The notes: generated by a model not told the origin, from the sequence alone. Shown: positions 54,822-63,764, counted from the first letter of the stretch. The stretch: DNA of 64,000 nt from Amycolatopsis viridis (GCF_011758765.1 NZ_JAANOU010000001.1:1054001-1118000), one strand, 5' to 3'. Numbers and translations are program-made.

Positions 54822-56324
54822 ATGGGCGAGGCGCAGGACATCGCGGCGGGGTACGCCACCGGCGGCCGCGCGCTCGAACTCGGTGCCGTGCTGGTCGACG
54901 GCGCCGCCGACCCCACCGCGGCGGTGCGGTTGCCGCTGGCGATGGTCAACCGGCACGGCCTGGTCGCCGGTGCGACCGGCACCGGCAAGACCAAGACGCT
55001 CCAGCTGCTCGCCGAGCAGTTGTCCGCGGCCGGGGTGCCGGTGGTGCTCGCCGACGTCAAGGGCGATCTGTCCGGCCTCGCCGAACCCGGCACCGCCTCG
55101 GAGCGGACCGCGCGCCGCGCGGAGCAGACCGGCGACGACTGGCGGCCCGAGGGGTTCCCGGTCCAGTTCCTCTCGCTGGGCACCGGCGGCAAGGGGGTGC
55201 CGATCCGCGCCACGATCACCAGCTTCGGCCCGATCCTGCTGTCGAAGGTGCTCGGCCTCAACCCCACGCAGGAGTCGACGCTCGGGCTGATCTTCGCCTG
55301 GGCCGACCAGCGCGGCCTGGCGTTGCTCGACCTCAAGGACCTGCGCGCCGTGATCACCCACCTGACCAGCGACGAGGGCAAGGCCGACCTGACGGGCATC
55401 GGCGGTGTCGCGCCGGCCACCGCGGGGGTGATCCTGCGTGCGTTGTCCAACCTGGAGGCGCAGGGCGGCGCGGAGTTCTTCGGCGAGCCCGAACTGGACG
55501 TGCGGGACCTGACCCGCCAGGTCGACGGCCGTGGCGTGCTCAACCTGCTGGAGCTGGACGAATTGCAGGACAAGCCGGCGCTGTTCTCGACGTTTCTGAT
55601 GTGGCTGCTCGCGGAGCTGTTCGAGGAGTTCCCCGAGGAGGGCGACCTGGACGCGCCCAAGCTGGTGTTCTTCTTCGACGAGGCGCACCTGCTGTTCGAC
55701 GGCGCGTCCAAGGCGTTCCTGGAGCGGATCGAGCAGACGGTGAAGCTGATCCGGTCGAAAGGCGTCGGCGTCTTCTTCTGCACCCAGCTGCCCACCGACG
55801 TGCCGAACGCGGTGCTGTCGCAGCTCGGCGCCCGCGTCCAGCACGCCCTGCGGGCCTTCACCCCGGATGATCAGAAGGCGCTGAGCCGGACCGTCAAGAC
55901 CTTCCCGGTCACCGCTGCGTACGACCTGGAGAAGGCGTTGACCAGCCTCGGGATCGGTGAGGCGATCGTGACCGTGCTGTCCGAGCGCGGGGTGCCGACG
56001 CCGGTCGCGTGGACCCTGTTGCGCGCGCCGCGGTCGAAGATGGGATCGATCGGGGCCGACGCGATCCGGGCCGCCGCCGGGGCTTCGGAGCTGCACGGGA
56101 AGTACGGGGAGACGATCGACCGCGAGTCGGCCTACGAACGGCTCGCGGCCCGGGTCGCACCACCCGCCCGCGATGAAGCCGGGCCGGCGCCGGAGGCGAA
56201 GCCCGCGCCCGGGTTCTTCCAGCAGGCGATGGAGAACCCGGCCGTCCGGTCGTTCGTCCGTTCGGCGGCCAGTTCGCTCGGACGGGAGATCACGCGCGGG
56301 CTCTTCGGCACCCGACGAAGGTAG
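54822..56324 (+). CDS. HerA-like ATPase, DUF853 family
   Basis: 500 residues. Walker A GATGTGKTKTL (about residue 50) and Walker B LVFFFDEAHLLF mark a HerA/FtsK-type P-loop motor; the DUF853 C-terminal part follows. Related proteins translocate along DNA. No nuclease (NurA) gene is next to it. The C-terminal 40 residues are a poorly conserved tail ending in basic residues. Start ATG at 54822. Confidence 0.85.
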   Translation: MGEAQDIAAGYATGGRALELGAVLVDGAADPTAAVRLPLAMVNRHGLVAGATGTGKTKTLQLLAEQLSAAGVPVVLADVKGDLSGLAEPGTASERTARRAEQTGDDWRPEGFPVQFLSLGTGGKGVPIRATITSFGPILLSKVLGLNPTQESTLGLIFAWADQRGLALLDLKDLRAVITHLTSDEGKADLTGIGGVAPATAGVILRALSNLEAQGGAEFFGEPELDVRDLTRQVDGRGVLNLLELDELQDKPALFSTFLMWLLAELFEEFPEEGDLDAPKLVFFFDEAHLLFDGASKAFLERIEQTVKLIRSKGVGVFFCTQLPTDVPNAVLSQLGARVQHALRAFTPDDQKALSRTVKTFPVTAAYDLEKALTSLGIGEAIVTVLSERGVPTPVAWTLLRAPRSKMGSIGADAIRAAAGASELHGKYGETIDRESAYERLAARVAPPARDEAGPAPEAKPAPGFFQQAMENPAVRSFVRSAASSLGREITRGLFGTRRR

Positions 56325-56390
56325 GGATTTCGTACCGGTTCGCCCGGTCGTGGCGGTAACTTCCTCTTCACCCTGATGAGGAGGAATTCC

Positions 56391-58112
56391 TTGAGACCTA
56401 CCAGGTTGCTCATCGCGGCTCTCGCGGTCCCGCTGATCGGCGCGGCCGTCGCGGTGCCCAGCGCCGGAGCCCAGCCCACCACACCCACCGGGCCGGCCAC
56501 CGAGTTCACCGTGCTCGCCGCGGGCGGGCAGGACGTCACCGCCGCTGAGCAGGCCGTCCGCACGGCCGGTGGCACCGTGCTGCGCACCAACACCGCGGTC
56601 GGCCTGATCACGGCCGCCGCCCCGGCGGACGGGTTCGTCCAGCGCGTGTCGGCCGATCCCGCCGTGTACGGTGCGGCCAGGGCGATCGCGATCGGCCGGA
56701 CACCGACCGGTAGGGTCGCGCCGAAACGGTCCGACGTGGAGAAGGAGGGCCGTCAGGCGCCGCGGAGCGGCGCCGCCAAGAAGGGCGCGACCGGCACCGA
56801 CCCGTTGGACGACCAGCTCTGGGGCCTGAAGTCGGTGCGGTCGGACCTGGCGCGCACCGTGCAGCCCGGCGACAAGCGCGTGCGGGTCGGCATCATCGAC
56901 ACCGGTGTCGACGGTTCGCACCCCGACATCGCGCCCAACTTCGACCGGGCCGCCTCCCGCAACTTCACCCGGGACATCCCCACCGACCCGACCGGTGCGG
57001 TGGTGGACGGGCCGTGCGAGTACCGCGGTTGCGTCGACCCCGCTGACCACGACGACAACGGGCACGGCACGCACGTCGCCGGCACGATCGCGGCGGCCGC
57101 CGACGGGTTCGGCATCTCCGGCGTGGCGCCGAACGTGTCGATCGTGAACCTGCGCGCGGGCCAGGACGCCGGGTACTTCTTCCTCCAGCCGGTCGTCGAC
57201 GCGCTGACCTACGCCGGCGACGCCGGTGTCGACGTGGTCAACATGTCGTTCTACGTGGACCCGTGGCTCTACAACTGCGCCGCGAACCCGGCCGACTCGC
57301 CGGAGCAGCAGCTGGAGCAGCGCACGGTCACCGAGGCCATGACGCGCGCGATGAACTACGCCTACCGCAAGGGCGTCACTCAGGTCGCGGCGCTCGGCAA
57401 CGAGCACTCCGACCTCGGGGCGCCGCAGCCGGACACGAAGAGCCCGGACTACCCGGCGTCGTCGAACCACCCGCGCACCATCGACAACGCGACCTGCCTG
57501 TCACTGCCGGTCGAGGGCCCGCACACCATCGGGATCTCCGCATTCGGCCCGTCCGGCGCCAAGGCGGACTACTCGAACTACGGGCTCGAGCAGATCTCGG
57601 TGTCCGCACCGGGCGGCTACTTCCGCGACGGCTTCGGCACCGATTGGTATCGCACGAACGAAAACATGATCCTCTCCGCGTACCCGCGCAACGTCGGCGT
57701 CGCGGAGGGCACGATCGACGCGGACGGCGACATCACGCCGGACGGGCAGGCGGCCGGCGTGCAGAAGGCGGTCACCAAGGACGGCCGGGTCGGGTACTAC
57801 CAGTTCCTGCAGGGCACCTCGATGGCCACCCCGCACGCCGCGGGCGTCGCCGCGCTGATCGTGTCCGAGTACGGACGGCCCGGCCGCGGCGGGATCACGA
57901 TGGACCCGGACGCGGTGCAGCGCGTCATCGAGGGCACGGCCGCACGGATCCCCTGCCCGGTGCCGGCCACCGTCGACTACCTCGACGAGGGCCGGGACGC
58001 CTCGTTCACCGCGACCTGCCAGGGCACGCCGTCGTTCAACGGCTTCTACGGGCATGGTGCCGTGGACGCCTACGCGGCGGTGACCCGCGGGGCCGGTTAC
58101 CTGCGCGGCTGA
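56391..58112 (+). CDS. secreted subtilisin-family (S8) serine peptidase
   Basis: About 573 residues from TTG 56391, where AGGAGG sits six bases upstream; ATG 56376 is in frame but lies over that site. Signal peptide AALAVPLIGAAVAVPSAGA, a propeptide of about 100 residues, then the catalytic triad Asp in IIDTGVDGSHPD, His in DNGHGTHVAGT and Ser in GTSMATPHAAG. Extra cysteines (CEYRGCVDP, YNCAAN, TCLSL, CPVPATV, TCQGT) suggest disulphides. Exported protease; specificity is unknown. Confidence 0.93.
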   Translation: MRPTRLLIAALAVPLIGAAVAVPSAGAQPTTPTGPATEFTVLAAGGQDVTAAEQAVRTAGGTVLRTNTAVGLITAAAPADGFVQRVSADPAVYGAARAIAIGRTPTGRVAPKRSDVEKEGRQAPRSGAAKKGATGTDPLDDQLWGLKSVRSDLARTVQPGDKRVRVGIIDTGVDGSHPDIAPNFDRAASRNFTRDIPTDPTGAVVDGPCEYRGCVDPADHDDNGHGTHVAGTIAAAADGFGISGVAPNVSIVNLRAGQDAGYFFLQPVVDALTYAGDAGVDVVNMSFYVDPWLYNCAANPADSPEQQLEQRTVTEAMTRAMNYAYRKGVTQVAALGNEHSDLGAPQPDTKSPDYPASSNHPRTIDNATCLSLPVEGPHTIGISAFGPSGAKADYSNYGLEQISVSAPGGYFRDGFGTDWYRTNENMILSAYPRNVGVAEGTIDADGDITPDGQAAGVQKAVTKDGRVGYYQFLQGTSMATPHAAGVAALIVSEYGRPGRGGITMDPDAVQRVIEGTAARIPCPVPATVDYLDEGRDASFTATCQGTPSFNGFYGHGAVDAYAAVTRGAGYLRG

Positions 58113-58210
58113 GTTCCCGCCCGATCGGGTGACCCGGGGAACCCGGCCCGGCGCCGGCGCGACCCGCACTTCGGACGGCGCACGGCCGGCCAGGTCAACG
58201 GGAGGTAGCT

Positions 58211-58285
58211 GTGAACGCGGAGACGCCGGGCAACTGCAACTGCGGCAACTGCTGTGACTGCGGCGGTGAGTACGGCCGCAACTGA
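58211..58285 (+). CDS. 24-aa Cys-rich peptide
   Basis: GTG start with GGGAGGT four bases upstream, 24 codons, TGA. The sequence holds five cysteines in ten residues (CNCGNCCDC) between an N-terminal NAETPGN and a C-terminal GGEYGRN. No signal peptide. A perfect 15-bp terminator follows 8 bases later, so it is a self-contained gene. Cys spacing (C-x-C-x2-CC-x-C) suits metal thiolate binding or a modified peptide; there is no nearby modification enzyme, only a subtilase upstream and an S10 peptidase convergent downstream. Function cannot be assigned. Confidence 0.6.
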   Translation: MNAETPGNCNCGNCCDCGGEYGRN

Positions 58286-58293
58286 CGCCGGCC

Positions 58294-58327
58294 GGCGGAC
58301 GTGGTGCCAGCGGGCACCACGTCCGCC
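58294..58327. terminator. strong bidirectional terminator
   Basis: GGCGGACGTGGTGCC and GGCACCACGTCCGCC form a perfect 15-bp stem with a 4-base loop. It ends the Cys-rich peptide gene and the convergent S10 peptidase gene. Confidence 0.85.
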
Positions 58328-58372
58328 CTGCCACCCGTCGCTCCGGACGGATCGCAGCGCCGGACCCGGCGC

Positions 58373-59845
58373 CTACCGGTTCGAACTGGAGCGGACGAAC
58401 TCCGCCAGGTCCTTCGACTGCTGGACACGGGACGGTTCGTGCACGTACATCATGTGCCCCGCCTCGTAGTAGGCCGACTCGATGTTGCTCCGCAGGTCGT
58501 CCGGGATCTGCAGGTGCGCCAGCACGTGTTCGGCCGCGTAGTACGGCGTCGCGCCGTCGTAGTAGCCGAGGGCGACGTGCACCTTCAGGTGCGGGTTGGC
58601 GCGCATCGCCGCGCTGAGCGCCTCCACCGCCGACACCGCGCGGCCCTCGAACTCCGAGTACGACCAGTTGCGCACCACGTCCATGGACAGCACCTCGTAC
58701 GGCAGGTCGTTCTGGTAGCCCAGCTCCGAGCGGACGTAGTGGTTGAAGCCGGCCGAGTAGGCGCCGATGATCCGCGACACCGACGCGTCGTCGCTCATCA
58801 GTTCGCGCCCGCCGTCCGGCTCCCACGTGGTGAACCGGCCGTCCATCCGGCCGGTGGTCAGGCCGCGGTCCCGCAACAACTCGGTGAAGAACCGCACGTG
58901 CTCGATGCGCAGGCCGACGCGGTCCACATAGGACTCGTCGAGGCCGGTCAGCGATGCGAGCTTCCGCACCGCGGCCGCCTTTTCCTCCGGCGTGAGCCGT
59001 GCACCCCGCTGCAGCGCCCACGGCAGTTCACGCGCCGCGAACTCCTCGGCCTCGGCCAGCACGTCCGCCAGCTTCCGCTTGCCGTGCTTGCCGTGGTAGT
59101 GCGCGATCGCCGCGTAGGTCGGCACGAACAGCGGGTACGGCTGGTCGTTGCCCTCGGTGAACCGGATCGTGCCCATGTCCAGCACGCTCGAGATCAGCAT
59201 CAGGCCGTTGAGGTAGAACCCGTGCCGCTCCTGCAGGTGACCGGCCAGCGCGGCGGCGCGCAGCGTGCCGTACGACTCGCCGGCCAGGTACTTGGGCGAC
59301 AGCCAGCGGCCGTTGCGGGACGTCCACAGCCGGATGATCTCCGCGACTGCCTCCACGTCCGCCGTGAACCCGTGGAAGTCCTTGGGGCTCTCGCCCTTCT
59401 TCGGCCGCGAGTAGCCGGTGGACACCGGATCGATGAACACCAGGTCGCTGTGCACCAGCAGCGTCTCGGGGTTGTCGACGACCCGGTAGGGCGGCGGCTC
59501 GGGCGAGTCGACGTCACCGGACACCACCCGCCGCGGCCCGAGCACGCCCATGTGCAACCACACGCTGGCCGAGCCCGGCCCGCCGTTGAACGCGAACGTC
59601 ACCGGCCGGGATCCCGGCTCCGCGCCGTCGAGCGTGTAGGAGGTGAGGAACACCTCGGCCTTGGCGGCGTGCCCGTCGAACTTGCCGTCGGTGTGCACCT
59701 CCTTGCGCAGCACGATCCGGCCGGTCTGGGCGGCGTAGGCCAGCTTGCGCCGCCTGACGGTGAGCGTGTGCTGGGTGGTGACGAGGTCGTCGCTCGGTTC
59801 GGGCGCGGCCTCGGTCTTCGTCTCCTCTTCGGGGGTTTCCGGCAT
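58373..59845 (-). CDS. S10-like serine carboxypeptidase, cytoplasmic
   Basis: 490 residues from ATG 59845. The alpha/beta-hydrolase S10 motifs are present: oxyanion NGGPGSAS, nucleophile GESYG, Asp in YYDGATPY and His in AGHMMYVHEP. The acidic N-terminus (MPETPEEETKTEAAPEP) is not a signal peptide, so unlike most S10 enzymes it should be cytoplasmic. It removes C-terminal residues from peptides. Convergent with the Cys-rich peptide gene and divergent from the UDG gene. Confidence 0.88.
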   Translation of the reverse strand: MPETPEEETKTEAAPEPSDDLVTTQHTLTVRRRKLAYAAQTGRIVLRKEVHTDGKFDGHAAKAEVFLTSYTLDGAEPGSRPVTFAFNGGPGSASVWLHMGVLGPRRVVSGDVDSPEPPPYRVVDNPETLLVHSDLVFIDPVSTGYSRPKKGESPKDFHGFTADVEAVAEIIRLWTSRNGRWLSPKYLAGESYGTLRAAALAGHLQERHGFYLNGLMLISSVLDMGTIRFTEGNDQPYPLFVPTYAAIAHYHGKHGKRKLADVLAEAEEFAARELPWALQRGARLTPEEKAAAVRKLASLTGLDESYVDRVGLRIEHVRFFTELLRDRGLTTGRMDGRFTTWEPDGGRELMSDDASVSRIIGAYSAGFNHYVRSELGYQNDLPYEVLSMDVVRNWSYSEFEGRAVSAVEALSAAMRANPHLKVHVALGYYDGATPYYAAEHVLAHLQIPDDLRSNIESAYYEAGHMMYVHEPSRVQQSKDLAEFVRSSSNR

Positions 59846-59876
59846 GGTCGTCAACCTAGCGGAGCACACTGACGGC

Positions 59877-60584
59877 GTGCCCCGACCGAAGCCCCGCGCC
59901 CTGACCGAACTCGACGCCGCGGTCGCCGAGTGCCGCCGATGCCCGCGCCTGGTCGCGTGGCGGGAGGAGGTCGCCGCGACCAAACGCGCCGCGTTCGCGG
60001 ACTGGACCTACTGGGGGCGGCCGGTGCCCGGGTTCGGCCCGGCGGACGCGTCGCTGGCGATCGTGGGGCTGGCGCCGGCCGCGCACGGCGCCAACCGGAC
60101 CGGCCGGATGTTCACCGGCGACCGCTCCGGGGACTTCCTCTACCAGGCCCTCTACGACATCGGGCTGGCGTCGCAGCCGACGTCCACGCACCTCGGCGAC
60201 GGCCTCGAGCTGCGCGGGGTGCGGATCACGGCGCCGGTCAAGTGCGCACCGCCGGCCAACAAGCCGCTGCCGTCGGAGCGGGACAACTGCCGGCCCTGGC
60301 TGGTGCGGGAGTTCGAGCTGTTACTTCCGACACTTCGCGCCGTGGTCGTACTCGGCGCGTTCGGCTGGCAGGCGCTGCTGCCGGTCGTCGCCCAGACCTG
60401 GACGGTGCCCCGACCGGCGCCGAAGTTCGGCCACGGCGCGCACTTCGTCCTGCCGGGGACCCCGGATCTCCACCTTTTTGGGTCATTTCACGTCTCGCAG
60501 CAGAACACTTTCACCGGACGCCTCACCCCGGCGATGCTGCGCGACGTGCTGAGCCGCGCGGCCGCGGTGGCGGGACTCCTCTGA
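59877..60584 (+). CDS. uracil-DNA glycosylase, type 5 (UdgB)
   Basis: 235 residues from GTG 59877. Iron-sulfur ligands include CRRCPRL and PVKCAPP followed by a C further on. The uracil-pocket motifs are GLAPAAHGANRTGRMFTGD and, at the end, GSFHVSQQNTFTG. Family 5 enzymes excise uracil and hypoxanthine and lack the usual Asp/Asn nucleophile. It starts 31 bp from the divergent peptidase gene. Confidence 0.92.
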   Translation: MPRPKPRALTELDAAVAECRRCPRLVAWREEVAATKRAAFADWTYWGRPVPGFGPADASLAIVGLAPAAHGANRTGRMFTGDRSGDFLYQALYDIGLASQPTSTHLGDGLELRGVRITAPVKCAPPANKPLPSERDNCRPWLVREFELLLPTLRAVVVLGAFGWQALLPVVAQTWTVPRPAPKFGHGAHFVLPGTPDLHLFGSFHVSQQNTFTGRLTPAMLRDVLSRAAAVAGLL

Positions 60585-60669
60585 ATCGTTTCGCCCTGGA
60601 CCGGCGACCCCCGTCACAGGTGACGAGGGTCTACGAGCGGCCCCGCAGTGGGGGTGGGAAGATGGGTGC

Positions 60670-61995
60670 ATGGCCGCAGCGAAGTCGGAACCGACTCGGA
60701 TCCTCATTCTGGGTGGCGGGTACGTCGGGCTTTACACCGCGTTGGGACTCCAGAAGAAGCTCCGCGCCAACGAAGCCTCCGTGACGATCGTCGACCCTCA
60801 GCCGCACATGACCTATCAGCCGTTCCTGCCGGAAGCGGCGGCTGGGGCCATCGAACCGCGCCACGTCGTGGTGCCGCTGCGGCGAGTGCTCAAGCGCTGC
60901 CACGTGCTCACGGCGCGGGTGAACAAGATCGAGCACGAGCGCAAGACCGTCACCGTGGAGGCCGCCGACGGCCACATCGAGCAGCTGAACTACGACGTGC
61001 TCGTGGTCGCGCTCGGCGCCGTCGCGCGGCTGCTGCCGATCCCCGGCCTCGCCGAGGAGGGCATCGGCATCAAGACCATCGGTGAGGCCATCTACCTGCG
61101 CAACCACGTGCTGACCAAGCTCGACCAGGCGGCCAGCACCCTCGACCCGGAGCTGCGCAAGCGCCTGCTGACGTTCACCGTCGTCGGTGGCGGCTTCGCG
61201 GGCATCGAGGCGCTCGCCGAGCTCGAGGACATGACCCGGTTCGCGACGCGGTACTACGAGAACATCGCACCGGAGGACATCCGGTGGGTGCTCGTCGAGG
61301 CCGCCGGCCGGATCCTGCCCGAGGTCCGCGAGACGCTCGGCGTGTGGACGGTCGAGCAGCTGGAGAAGCGCGGCATCGAGGTGTACCTGTCGACGGCGGC
61401 GAAGTCGTTCGAGAACGGGCACGTGGTGCTCTCCGACGGCACCGAGTTCGACAGCGACACGATCATCTGGACCGCCGGTGTGAAGGCCAACCCGGTGCTG
61501 GCCAACTCGGACCTGCCGATCGACAAGCGCGGCCGGGTCGAGGCGACGGCCGCCCTGCAGGTCGTGGGCCACCCGGACGTCTGGACCGCCGGGGACAACG
61601 CGGCCGTCCCGGACCTCTCGCGCACCGAGTCCGACCCGACGGCCACCTGCCCGCCCAACGCGCAGCACGCCGTCCGGCAGGCGCGGCACCTGGCGAACAA
61701 CATCATCAAGGTGCTGCGCGGCGGCCAGCCGACGGACTACTTCCACAAGAACCTCGGCGCGGTGGCCGGCCTGGGCCTGCACAAGGGTGTCGCCGACGCG
61801 CTGAACATGAAGATCAAGGGCTTCCCGGCCTGGCTCTTCCACCGCGGCTACCACCTCAAGGCGATGCCCACCTTCAACCGCAAGGTGCGCATCCTGCTGG
61901 ACTGGATGCTGGGCGGTCTGTTCCGCCGCGAGGTCGTGTCGCTGGGGCAGATCAACAACCCGAAGGAAGAGTTCACGCGGGCGTCGAAGTCCTGA
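60670..61995 (+). CDS. ndh: type II NADH dehydrogenase (NDH-2)
   Basis: 441 residues. FAD-binding ILILGGGYVGLYTALGL at the N-terminus, NAD-binding FTVVGGGFAGIEALAELED at about 172, and the quinone-site region AQHAVRQARHLANNI. A C-terminal amphipathic helix anchors it to the membrane. It passes electrons from NADH to menaquinone without pumping protons. The ATG at 60670 follows a weak site. Gene stands alone before the tRNA gene. Confidence 0.94.
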   Translation: MAAAKSEPTRILILGGGYVGLYTALGLQKKLRANEASVTIVDPQPHMTYQPFLPEAAAGAIEPRHVVVPLRRVLKRCHVLTARVNKIEHERKTVTVEAADGHIEQLNYDVLVVALGAVARLLPIPGLAEEGIGIKTIGEAIYLRNHVLTKLDQAASTLDPELRKRLLTFTVVGGGFAGIEALAELEDMTRFATRYYENIAPEDIRWVLVEAAGRILPEVRETLGVWTVEQLEKRGIEVYLSTAAKSFENGHVVLSDGTEFDSDTIIWTAGVKANPVLANSDLPIDKRGRVEATAALQVVGHPDVWTAGDNAAVPDLSRTESDPTATCPPNAQHAVRQARHLANNIIKVLRGGQPTDYFHKNLGAVAGLGLHKGVADALNMKIKGFPAWLFHRGYHLKAMPTFNRKVRILLDWMLGGLFRREVVSLGQINNPKEEFTRASKS

Positions 61996-62037
61996 CCTCC
62001 GCTGGGGACGGAGGCACCGTTCGCTTAGGCTGGCGGT

Positions 62038-62111
62038 GCCCCCGTAGCCCAACCGGCAGAGGCAGTCGACTTAAAATCGATTCAGTGCGGGTTCGAACCC
62101 CGTCGGGGGCA
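62038..62111 (+). tRNA. tRNA-like gene, class I shape, TAA anticodon
   Basis: Acceptor arms GCCCCCG and CGGGGGC pair perfectly; the D-arm (GCCCAACCGGCAGAGGC), anticodon arm and T-arm (GCGGGTTCGAACCCCGT) are all formed. The 7-base anticodon loop CTTAAAA gives TAA, decoding Leu UUA, but the variable region is only five bases (TCAGT). Bacterial tRNA-Leu always has a long variable arm, so it is either a mis-assigned tRNA or an unusual one. No CCA is encoded. Length is 74 bases. Confidence 0.75.
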
Positions 62112-62125
62112 CTGAACCGCAGGTC

Positions 62126-62241
62126 AGTGGCTTGAGGTAGGGATCGTCATGATCATCTGCCCCACTTTTACCCCACTATTCCGCTGACCCTCACAAGATG
62201 TCCTCCAAGGCTGCGGCGTAAGGCGCTGCGCGCCGGGCCCT
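62126..62241 (-). pseudogene. possible integrase C-terminal remnant beside the tRNA
   Basis: On the minus strand two short frames read AAPYAAALEDIL then stop, and GVKVGQMIMTIPTSS then stop, followed at once by the tRNA. Such tails, and the run GTAAAAGTGGGG, resemble the ends of tyrosine integrases that use a tRNA as attachment site. No other part of an integrase is present. Weak: it could be chance. Confidence 0.25.
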
Positions 62242-63336
62242 TCACGTGGTTGCCCGGCGGCGCCGGGAGGAGCGGCGGCGGGGGCGCGGAGGCGGGCGCA
62301 GCCGGTCTTCCGCCCGCACCGGGACCAGGTACGGGCGCTTGCCGTAGTCCCGCTCGACCAGCATGACCATCGGCCAGGCCTCGCCGCCGATCCAGGCTCG
62401 GCGCGGCTCGCCGGCGACGCGGCTGGCCCGGCGGATCGACACCACGCCGCCCAGTTCCATGGTGCTCCGGTCCGGGTAGGTCACGAAGATCCGTCCGACA
62501 TCGTCGACCACGACCGAGGCCGGGTGCCAGCCGGTGCGCCGCACCGCCGCGTACCGCCGGAGCCAGCTCACCGACGCCACCCCGGCGATCAGGACACCGA
62601 TCAGCCCGACCGGGAGCGGCACGCCGCCCAGCCATGTCTCGAAGTTGGTGAGGTTCTCGTCCTCGGGTGTGCGGACCCGCGCGGGATCCGCGGGATCGTA
62701 GATGACGGTGACGGGGTCGCCCACCGCGAGCAGCTTCGGCTCGTCGAGCTTGATCCTCGCCGTCCGGGACGTGTCGCCGAGCGGGTAGCGCACGTAGATC
62801 GACCAGCTGCCCTTGCCCGGTGTGTACGTTCCGACCACCGTGCCGGTGACCCTCGTCCCGTGGTCGAGCCGGTCCTGCGAGTCCCGCGTGAGCTGGCCGA
62901 TCGCCACCCAGCCGATGACCAACGGCACGAGGAAGATCACGGCTATCGCGGCGTTCCGCGCCGCGAACAGCAGGACGCGCCTCGTCTGCAGGCCCATGAT
63001 GGGGTCGGCGGGAGTGGACGGCAGCCACTTCACCGGTTCCACGGCCGGGCGGCCGGCCGCCCAGGCCGCCGCGACTCGCCGCCGCCGGTCTCGTGCCTGC
63101 TGGTGCCAGTAGCGAGCCTGCATCCCGATGACGACAGCGAGCGCGCCGACCAACACGGCGATAGCCGTAAAGATGCCCAGGTCGCGCGACACACCGCCCT
63201 CGACCACCCCGGCGATCGCGCCGGCGACGAACACGCACACCACGGCGGAGGCGAGCGTGCAAGCGGCAAGGAACCAGTTCCTGGTGCGCCGGAATCTTCG
63301 TACGTCGTCGTCCTGGCCGGGGTCGCCTAGATCCAC
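62242..63336 (-). CDS. DUF3592-type membrane protein
   Basis: 364 residues. Four or five hydrophobic segments (AACTLASAVVCVFVAGAIAGV, LGIFTAIAVLVGALAVVIG, AAIAVIFLVPLVIGWVAIG and one near residue 240), with an extracytoplasmic beta domain carrying TGTVVGTYTPGKGSWSIYV and the diagnostic VGDPVTVIYDPADP of DUF3592. The tail is very Arg/Pro-rich (RPPPRPRRRSSRRRR). Function is unknown. GTG start at 63336. Confidence 0.8.
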   Translation of the reverse strand: MDLGDPGQDDDVRRFRRTRNWFLAACTLASAVVCVFVAGAIAGVVEGGVSRDLGIFTAIAVLVGALAVVIGMQARYWHQQARDRRRRVAAAWAAGRPAVEPVKWLPSTPADPIMGLQTRRVLLFAARNAAIAVIFLVPLVIGWVAIGQLTRDSQDRLDHGTRVTGTVVGTYTPGKGSWSIYVRYPLGDTSRTARIKLDEPKLLAVGDPVTVIYDPADPARVRTPEDENLTNFETWLGGVPLPVGLIGVLIAGVASVSWLRRYAAVRRTGWHPASVVVDDVGRIFVTYPDRSTMELGGVVSIRRASRVAGEPRRAWIGGEAWPMVMLVERDYGKRPYLVPVRAEDRLRPPPRPRRRSSRRRRATT

Positions 63337-63764
63337 AACTTCGACGTTACCGCGTTTTCACAACTGAAGTGCCACGTCAGCGGCCGGCGAAAGTCCGCCC
63401 GTACCAGGCCGGACAACTCGTCACCGGTCACCAGACGGTGACTGGATCGGGAAGGGCGAGCCTTCGGCGCCGCCGGGCGCACGATCGGCTGCGGCGACCG
63501 GGAAGCGCGTTCCGGCCGGGACGACGCTGTTCGTCGCGGTGCGGGTGGGCGGTGTGGCCGGGCGCCCGGTCCACCGGAGCGCGGACGGGCACCTGAACTC
63601 GGCCGGGGTCCGCCGGCCTTGCGCGCCTGCCGACTGTTCGTGCACGTCCGGCTGGAGGACTGCACCACGCCCCGGTCACGCGCGGCGAAGCTCACCCAGG
63701 CGCCACGGCGGCGCGAGGACTCGGACCTCAAGTCCTGCGGTTCACCGGCCAACCCACCGCCAGC
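63337..63764. other. intergenic region, no confident gene
   Basis: The 428 bases between the DUF3592 gene and repeat cluster D contain no frame with a convincing start and family match. A plus-strand stretch around 63430-63660 reads coding-like (G/C at third positions, residues VPAGTTLFVAVRVGG) but lacks a clear start; it could be a decayed gene. Confidence 0.35.

Noticed and set aside
58211-58285. RiPP biosynthetic cluster
   Set aside because: The peptide is Cys-rich and proteases are near, but there is no radical-SAM, lanthipeptide, YcaO or transport gene next to it.
62038-62111. Ordinary tRNA-Leu(TAA)
   Set aside because: The variable region is five bases; bacterial tRNA-Leu is class II. 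I kept it as a tRNA-like gene only.
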